Source: JAZNOL01 sp045580815 (GTDB taxonomy: Bacteria > Bacillota > Clostridia > RUG12999). From it: 11,311 nt of DNA. The stretch covers positions 1 through 11,311 of the forward strand of contig JAZNOL010000068.1 of NCBI GenBank assembly GCA_045580815.1, given 5' to 3'. Below the pieces are notes generated by a model. The model worked only from the letters and a program-made list of their open reading frames with translations, was not told the DNA's origin and did not search any database. Shown in pieces: positions 6,960-11,311 of the stretch. Position 1 is the first letter of the stretch, and every line of letters starts with the position of its first letter. A program made the translations under genes and the position numbers.

Positions 6960-6988
6960 ATTATATCATATTAAACAGAAAATTTCAA
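6960..6988 (-). promoter_or_regulatory. Sigma-A promoter of the lipoprotein/BY-kinase operon
   Basis: On the minus strand TTGAAA (6988-6983) is followed after exactly 17 nt by TATAAT (6965-6960), which also carries the extended -10 element as TGATATAAT. This matches the housekeeping consensus at 11 of 12 positions. The start point would be near 6953, giving a leader of about 55 nt before the lipoprotein ATG. It shows that the operon has its own promoter, separate from the ABC transporter gene upstream, although no terminator divides the two. Confidence 0.85.
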
Positions 6989-7006
6989 GTGATTTGATTA
7001 AATATT

Positions 7007-8683
7007 TTAGGATAAATGAATTTTTTTGTCGGATATATAAAGAGTGCGGTCGCAAATTTCAAGTGCACACGGTCTGTGAGAAATAATTATACAGGTTTTG
7101 CTGTCAAGTGCCTTGAGATTTTTGAGCACCGCCGCCTCTGTTTTTTCATCCAGAGCCGATGTAGCTTCATCAAGCAATAAAACAGGTGATTTACAAAGAA
7201 GAGCCCTCGCAATTGCAAGACGTTGAATCTGACCTTCGGAAAGTCCCAGACCGCGCTCGCCTATAACCGTATCAAGCCCGTTTTCAAGACTTTCTATAAA
7301 ATCCCATATTTCTGCCAGCTTTGCACATTTTATAATTTCTTCATCACCTGCATTGTTATCGGCAAAAATAATGTTATCTCTTATTGTTCCTGACAAAATC
7401 ATGTTTCCCTGCGGAACATAGGCAAACATCTTTCTCATGGATTTGTCCGCTGTATAGACTTCTCCGTCTGTTGCTCTAAAAACAATTTTGCCTTTCTGTG
7501 GGGTTATTACACCCATAAACAGCTTTAAAAGCGTACTTTTTCCAATTCCACTGCTGCCGGCAATAGCAACAAATTCTCCTTTTTTTAGGCTGACGGACGT
7601 ATTTTCAAAAATGTTTTCCCCATCATAAGAAAAGAAAATGTTTTCTGCATCAAGAGATGCAAGAGATGCATACGTTTTTTCTGTATCAACAACCTCACCG
7701 GAAAATTCCTCATCCGGTATGTTTTCAATTTCAATAATCCGCTCTGCCGAAGCTATCATTGCATAATACTGCGGTAACAGCGATGACAGGTTCATAAACG
7801 GCGATTGAATCTGATTTATAAGTTGCAGAAATGCCATCATTGTACCGTAAGTTATTGCACCTGTTGAAAGGCGATATGCACCCCACGCAAGTGCCAGGTA
7901 ATAGCTGGAATAAAAAATTATAAACAACCCGACACTGGCTAATATACTCAGATTATTACGTTTAATTTTCAGTTTGTAGTTGTCTTGCTGAAGTTCACCG
8001 GATTTTTTTATCATAAAGTTTTCGCTGCAAAAGGATTTTATCATCAGCAGATTCTGAATACTCTCCTGCATAAAAGACATAATTTTGCCGTCAGATTCCT
8101 GACATTTTTTATGATAAACTTTCATTTTTTTGCTGTAAATACGTGCAAGAACAAGAATTGTCGGCCCTACAATCAGCATAAGCACAGCAAAGGACGAATC
8201 AATCACACACAGATAGATAAGCCCCGATATAATACGTGTAAGCAACGATAACAAAGACGGAACAATGTTTATCACAGCCTGCACAATTACGTTTACATCA
8301 TTGTTTATACGATTGAGCAGGTCTCCCGAATGAATTGCGGAAATGTCCTGCCAGTTTTTTTGCATCGCCGAACCGAATATGCGTGTTTTTAAAATCACCG
8401 TTAGTTTTCCGTTTGCACGGGCATTAAGTGCACTTGCAACCGAGTGAATCAAAATTTGCATAACAATAACCGCAATAAGCGAAATAATCTGATTTTTAAG
8501 GTTACCCGAAGCTTGTCCCGTAGCAACGTCAATAAGATTGCTGGAAACAAAAGCGAACATAACGCCGAAACTTGCCAGTGCAACGCTTAAAACCGAAATA
8601 ATAACAATCATCGGAATAATCGGTTTTGCAACAGCAATAATCCATTTAAGCGTGCCTTTATTCGGTTTTTTTGTTTTTTCCAA
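7007..8683 (-). CDS. ABC exporter with fused membrane and ATPase domains
   Basis: The 558-residue protein is a half-transporter of the ABC exporter (type IV, MsbA/LmrA-like) class and should work as a homodimer or with another half. The membrane part (about 1-310) has six hydrophobic segments, roughly 20-48, 65-87, 138-160, 164-181, 246-268 and 280-296. The ATPase has Walker A GSSGIGKST (376-384), Q-loop Gln425, signature LSEGQ (481-485, Glu in place of the common Gly), Walker B VLLLDEA (501-507, catalytic Glu506), a D-loop SALD and switch His536. No N-terminal peptidase or extra domain is present, so the cargo (lipid, peptide, drug or glycan) cannot be told. The start is TTG: AAAGGAGGT lies 10 nt upstream and the first ATG is only at codon 25, inside TM1. 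The gene is 108 nt upstream of the lipoprotein and follows the repeat cluster; no clear promoter was found. Confidence 0.92.
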   Translation of the reverse strand: MEKTKKPNKGTLKWIIAVAKPIIPMIVIISVLSVALASFGVMFAFVSSNLIDVATGQASGNLKNQIISLIAVIVMQILIHSVASALNARANGKLTVILKTRIFGSAMQKNWQDISAIHSGDLLNRINNDVNVIVQAVINIVPSLLSLLTRIISGLIYLCVIDSSFAVLMLIVGPTILVLARIYSKKMKVYHKKCQESDGKIMSFMQESIQNLLMIKSFCSENFMIKKSGELQQDNYKLKIKRNNLSILASVGLFIIFYSSYYLALAWGAYRLSTGAITYGTMMAFLQLINQIQSPFMNLSSLLPQYYAMIASAERIIEIENIPDEEFSGEVVDTEKTYASLASLDAENIFFSYDGENIFENTSVSLKKGEFVAIAGSSGIGKSTLLKLFMGVITPQKGKIVFRATDGEVYTADKSMRKMFAYVPQGNMILSGTIRDNIIFADNNAGDEEIIKCAKLAEIWDFIESLENGLDTVIGERGLGLSEGQIQRLAIARALLCKSPVLLLDEATSALDEKTEAAVLKNLKALDSKTCIIISHRPCALEICDRTLYISDKKIHLS

Positions 8684-8693
8684 TTTTTGGGCG

Positions 8694-8702
8694 ACCTCCT
8701 TT
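8694..8702 (-). promoter_or_regulatory. Strong Shine-Dalgarno site that decides the TTG start of the ABC exporter
   Basis: AAAGGAGGT on the minus strand is nearly fully complementary to the 16S rRNA 3' end and sits 10 nt before TTG (8683-8681). The next possible start, an ATG at codon 25, falls inside the first membrane helix. This makes the TTG start well supported. Confidence 0.8.
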
Positions 8703-8748
8703 CAGAATGATGTGGAAATGTTTTTGTTGGTTTTGTCCCGTCCAAAGC

Positions 8749-8841
8749 CTCTCCCTATGGGAGAGGTGGCAAAACCGCAGGTTTTGACGGAGAGGGTTTT
8801 TCCCTCTCAGTCACTTTGTGACACCTCTCCCATAGGGAGAG
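8749..8841. repeat. Composite palindromic intergenic repeat, copy 2: large nested hairpin
   Basis: A perfect 20-bp inverted repeat (8749-8768 with 8822-8841, CTCTCCCTATGGGAGAGGTG and its complement) encloses three smaller palindromes: CAAAACC/GGTTTTG (8770-8776 with 8780-8786), GAGAGGG/CCCTCTC (8790-8796 with 8802-8808) and GTCAC/GTGAC (8810-8814 with 8818-8822). It matches the left half of copy 1 at 2113-2173. It lies directly upstream of the ABC exporter start, so it would be part of any long leader transcript of that gene. Confidence 0.8.
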
Positions 8842-8889
8842 CCAATGTTTTGTTCCATCCGACGCCTCCCTTGTGTAAAGGGCGAAGCT

Positions 8890-8934
8890 TGCATGGTAGT
8901 GAATGACAATTCGGGGAATTGTCAGAGCCATGCA
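8890..8934. repeat. Palindromic module of the composite repeat, counterpart of 2197-2237
   Basis: An outer 7-bp stem TGCATGG/CCATGCA (8890-8896 with 8928-8934) encloses a perfect GACAATTC/GAATTGTC hairpin (8905-8912 with 8916-8923, loop GGG). The sequence CGGGGAATTGTCAGAGCC is shared with copy 1, where the outer arms differ but stay complementary. Different but compensating arms suggest that the structure, not the exact sequence, is kept. Confidence 0.65.
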
Positions 8935-8969
8935 TGACCGAGCCGCAGCGAGCCGGAGGGATTGTAACC

Positions 8970-9041
8970 GGAACGGTTTTAAGCCGTTCCCTACGGGGTT
9001 GTGCAATCTTTTGCGGAACGGTTACGGACCGTTCCCTACGG
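8970..9041. repeat. Two tandem GGAACGG...CCGTTCC palindromic units
   Basis: The first unit pairs GGAACGG (8970-8976) with CCGTTCC (8984-8990). The second pairs GGAACGGT (9015-9022) with ACCGTTCC (9028-9035). Both are followed by CTACGGGG, as is the single unit at 2273-2301. The duplicated unit lies 3' of galK. No T run follows on the minus strand, so these are not typical terminators. Confidence 0.75.
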
Positions 9042-9076
9042 GGGTTATGCGTTTTTATCCCGTCATAAGACACCAA

Positions 9077-9115
9077 ACACAGACACTGGGCGGAAAATCC
9101 GCCCGATGTCTGCGT
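9077..9115 (-). terminator. Hairpin after galK, probable end of the galactose operon
   Basis: GGGCGGA (9088-9094) pairs with TCCGCCC (9098-9104) around AAA, and an outer stem CAGACA/TGTCTG (9080-9085 with 9107-9112) extends it, with A/C-G/T pairs beyond one mismatch. The hairpin lies about 10 nt after the galK stop, the right place for a terminator. On the minus strand it is followed by TGTTTGGTGTC, which is only weakly T-rich, so it may be an inefficient or factor-assisted terminator. Confidence 0.5.
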
Positions 9116-9123
9116 AAAATTAT

Positions 9124-10311
9124 TTATTCAAGAGGAAGCTCTCTGCCGCCGTCTCCGATTTCGGACACGTAGAACGATGCGGCGTATCCGATTTTTTCTT
9201 CGTACACTTTGCCGACTTTTTCTATAAACTCGTCAACGTATTCTTCTTTAACGATGCTTACTGTTGAGCCGCCGAAGCCTGCACCGGTCATTCTTGAACC
9301 GAGTGTGCCCTCAATTTTGCGTGCTTCATCAACAAGGGTGTCAAGCTCAACGCATGAAACCTCGTAAAGGTCACGCAGAGAATCGTGAGAGCCGTTCATA
9401 AGCTGACCGAACAGCACAATATCGCTTTTTTCAAGCGCTTCAATTGATTTTAAAGTACGGTCAATTTCGTAAACAACGTGCTGGGCACGGTTTCTTACGG
9501 TTTTGTCTTCGATTGTGTCGGCATATTTTTCAAAATCAGCCGGGGAAACGTCTGCAAGGCAAGCTATGCCCGGCAGAGATTTTTTAAGGGCTTCAACTGC
9601 TGCACCGCATTCGCCAAGACGTTCGTTATATTTTGATGCGCCCAGTGAATGTTTTTTGTTTGTGTTTGAAATAACGATTTTGCAGCCTTTTATATCAAGG
9701 GGAACAAGTTTATATTCAAGAGTTTTGCAGTTGAGAAAAATTGCGTGGTCTTTTTTGCCCATTGCAGAAGCAAACTGGTCCATAATACCGCATTTTACGC
9801 CAACGTACTCATGCTCTGCCTGCTGAGAAAGCTTTGCCATTTCAATCATATCAACAGGCTCGGTGATGCCTTTTTCCTCGTTGCTTGCAGTAGCAAACGC
9901 CAGTGCTGTTGCAACCTCGATTGCCGCAGAAGACGAAAGTCCGCTGCCGTGGGGTGTTGTATCATCATAGAGCATATCACAGCCTTTTATTGCAAAACCG
10001 GCTTTCTGCATAACATATGCAACGCCCACCTGATAGTTGCCCCATTTAAGGTCTCTGTAATTATCAAGATTGTTTATATCCGCCTCAACAACGTCAGGCA
10101 AATCTGTTGCCATCATACGGATGATACCATCGTTTCTTTCACGGTAAATAATTGTTGTTTTCATGGTCAGCGCCGCCGGAAAAACATATCCGCCGTTGTA
10201 GTCTGTGTGCTCACCAATCATATTAACACGTCCGGGAGATGCAAAAACACGCAGTTTTCCACCTTCACCGAAACGTTTTTCAAATTCTTTTTTAAGCTCT
10301 GCAACTGTCAT
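9124..10311 (-). CDS. galK: Galactokinase
   Basis: The 395-residue cytoplasmic enzyme phosphorylates alpha-D-galactose with ATP to galactose-1-phosphate, the first committed step of the Leloir pathway. All three GHMP-kinase motifs are intact: PGRVNMIGEHTDYNGG (26-41, including the galactokinase signature and Arg27), the ATP-binding GSGLSSSAA (122-130) and MTGAGFGG (341-348). Asp178 in CGIMDQFAS is the expected catalytic base. Length and motif spacing are normal for galactokinases (about 380-400). The ATG lies 2 nt after the galT stop, and its ribosome binding site (AGAGGG) is inside the end of galT, so the two are almost certainly co-transcribed and probably coupled. No galactose epimerase or mutarotase gene is in the window. 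Confidence 0.97.
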   Translation of the reverse strand: MTVAELKKEFEKRFGEGGKLRVFASPGRVNMIGEHTDYNGGYVFPAALTMKTTIIYRERNDGIIRMMATDLPDVVEADINNLDNYRDLKWGNYQVGVAYVMQKAGFAIKGCDMLYDDTTPHGSGLSSSAAIEVATALAFATASNEEKGITEPVDMIEMAKLSQQAEHEYVGVKCGIMDQFASAMGKKDHAIFLNCKTLEYKLVPLDIKGCKIVISNTNKKHSLGASKYNERLGECGAAVEALKKSLPGIACLADVSPADFEKYADTIEDKTVRNRAQHVVYEIDRTLKSIEALEKSDIVLFGQLMNGSHDSLRDLYEVSCVELDTLVDEARKIEGTLGSRMTGAGFGGSTVSIVKEEYVDEFIEKVGKVYEEKIGYAASFYVSEIGDGGRELPLE

Positions 10312-10313
10312 GA

Positions 10314-11291
10314 TTATCTGCCCTCTTTCTGTTTAAATCTTTCGTAAGCCTGACGAAGCTCCTCGGCTTTTTCTTCGGGAGCTGTGGGGTTACAATGTGC
10401 CCATGCACCTGTTTCGCTTGATGCGTTGAACTTAATTTTATCGGCTGAACGCATGGGCGGGAAAAATTCTATGTGGAAATGGTAATAATCCGATGTGTCC
10501 TCGCTGTTTACGGGACCCTGGTGCATACACATCATATAGGGGAATTTTGTGTCAAACAGCGAATCGAGTGTGCCTGCGGTGTCTTTTAAAATCTGTGCAA
10601 GGTCGTCTTTTTCCTTTTCGTCAAACTGAGCGATGTTCTGTTTGTGGTTTTTGCTGATTATGTAAACACCGTAGGGATATTCACAGAAGAACGGAAGAAC
10701 AACAGTGAAGCTGTCGTTTTCCATGATTATACGGCTGCCGGCTTCTTTTTCGTCACGTACCATGTCGCAGATAAGGCAGCTGCCGTTTTCTTCAAAATGC
10801 TCTTTGCAGGACTCAAGCTCAAGCTGCAATTTTTTCGGAATAACCGAATAACCGTAAATCTGGCCGTGGGGATGGGGCATGGTTACGCCTACAACCTCGC
10901 CGCGGTTTTCAAAAATAAATACATATTTGATGTTTTCATCGGAAGAAATCACGTTGAAACGTTCAACCCACAAATCAACCAGTTTTCTTATGTGAGGTGT
11001 GGGAAGCTCCGGCAAGGTTACGGTGTGGTTGGGCGAATAAAGCACAACCTCGCATTTTCCGTAAGCGGGGCGTGTTTTGAACATACCTACTTCAACATCG
11101 TCGGGCACAGGGGGATTTTGCGAAAGTGCCGGAAAATCGTTATCATATTCATAAACGTCATAATTGTCCGGAACTTTGCCCGAACCGGGACAAAAGGGAC
11201 ACCAGTCCTTGGGCATCTGCGGTCTGTTCTGACGGTGAGATGCTATCATAATCCAGTCTTTAATAAGTGGGTGCCATCTGAGTTCTGCCAT
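10314..11291 (-). CDS. galT: Galactose-1-phosphate uridylyltransferase (HIT-type GalT)
   Basis: The 325-residue cytoplasmic enzyme exchanges UMP between UDP-glucose and galactose-1-phosphate, giving UDP-galactose and glucose-1-phosphate. It belongs to the classical histidine-triad GalT family: the catalytic HPHGQ is at 140-144 with His142 as the likely uridylylated nucleophile. Probable zinc ligands are Cys31 and Cys34 (CPFC), His89 (SPNHTVTLPE) and His140. The C-terminal HFHIEFFPP (271-279) is the second conserved histidine block. It is slightly shorter than the E. coli enzyme (348). Clostridia often carry an unrelated-looking class II GalT, so a class I type here is a useful distinction. 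The ATG has GAAAGGA about 10 nt upstream, and the gene is the first visible member of the galT-galK operon; its promoter would lie beyond the window's right edge. Confidence 0.96.
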   Translation of the reverse strand: MAELRWHPLIKDWIMIASHRQNRPQMPKDWCPFCPGSGKVPDNYDVYEYDNDFPALSQNPPVPDDVEVGMFKTRPAYGKCEVVLYSPNHTVTLPELPTPHIRKLVDLWVERFNVISSDENIKYVFIFENRGEVVGVTMPHPHGQIYGYSVIPKKLQLELESCKEHFEENGSCLICDMVRDEKEAGSRIIMENDSFTVVLPFFCEYPYGVYIISKNHKQNIAQFDEKEKDDLAQILKDTAGTLDSLFDTKFPYMMCMHQGPVNSEDTSDYYHFHIEFFPPMRSADKIKFNASSETGAWAHCNPTAPEEKAEELRQAYERFKQKEGR

Positions 11292-11311
11292 AATTTATCT
11301 GTCCTTTCATA

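Noticed and set aside
8749..9041. CRISPR array
   Set aside because: The repeated units are internally palindromic, of unequal spacing, and lack a series of identical repeats with unique spacers; no cas gene is present.
8538..9172. Several open frames on both strands across the repeat cluster (8538-8906, 8755-9006, 8807-9076, 8903-9172)
   Set aside because: Their sequence is made of the palindromic repeats and the edges of the ABC and galK genes; the peptides are low in structure and share no family.
9745..10347. Plus-strand open frame of 200 codons
   Set aside because: It is entirely antisense to galK, whose catalytic motifs are all intact, and its Cys/His-rich translation is typical of a shadow frame.

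Overview
This window most likely comes from an anaerobic, low-to-moderate-GC Gram-positive of the class Clostridia, probably a gut commensal. The pointers are an S-layer-homology surface protein, a bacterial tyrosine kinase paired with a PHP-type (YwqE/CpsB) phosphatase, strong AAAGGAGG-like ribosome binding sites, TTG start codons, a clear sigma-A promoter, and palindromic intergenic repeats. This placement is inferred from gene content, not from a marker gene. All nine genes that I can support lie on the minus strand, so transcription runs from right to left.

Layout in order of transcription. (1) 11291-9124: galT then galK, 2 nt apart, a Leloir-pathway galactose operon whose upstream end is cut by the window. 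A GC-rich hairpin follows galK. (2) 9041-8749: a dense cluster of palindromic intergenic repeats. (3) 8683-7007: a one-piece ABC exporter (membrane and ATPase domains) that starts with TTG behind a near-perfect Shine-Dalgarno sequence. (4) 6988-6960: a near-consensus promoter (TTGAAA, 17 bp, TGATATAAT), with a small palindrome just downstream. It drives a tight five-gene run: an unknown lipoprotein (6898-6212), a Wzz/BY-kinase fusion (6195-4477), a PHP-family tyrosine phosphatase (4450-3725), a DUF2156 acyltransferase-like protein (3719-2844) and a deoxycytidylate deaminase (2823-2335). (5) 2305-2113: a second copy of the composite repeat in the same orientation. (6) 2061-508: a secreted protein with three SLH repeats. 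(7) 507-54: a convergent intergenic stretch with hairpins and no gene. At 23-53 a plus-strand terminator ends a gene that lies left of the window.

How the genes may work together: the kinase and phosphatase form the phosphorylation switch that usually controls capsule or exopolysaccharide export, and the lipoprotein is made from the same transcript. No glycosyltransferase, flippase or polymerase is present. The module is therefore either separated from its biosynthetic locus or regulates something else. DUF2156 and the dCMP deaminase look like co-transcribed passengers whose link to the switch is unknown. The galactose operon could supply UDP-galactose or glucose-1-phosphate for glycan synthesis, but that is only inference from proximity.

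I do not see a clearly new biological system. The most interesting points are the unusual kinase (both arginines of the usual oligomerisation motif replaced, and a charged tail after the tyrosine cluster), the orphan five-gene operon led by an unrecognised lipoprotein, and the pair of directly oriented composite repeats that bracket the ABC exporter and this operon.
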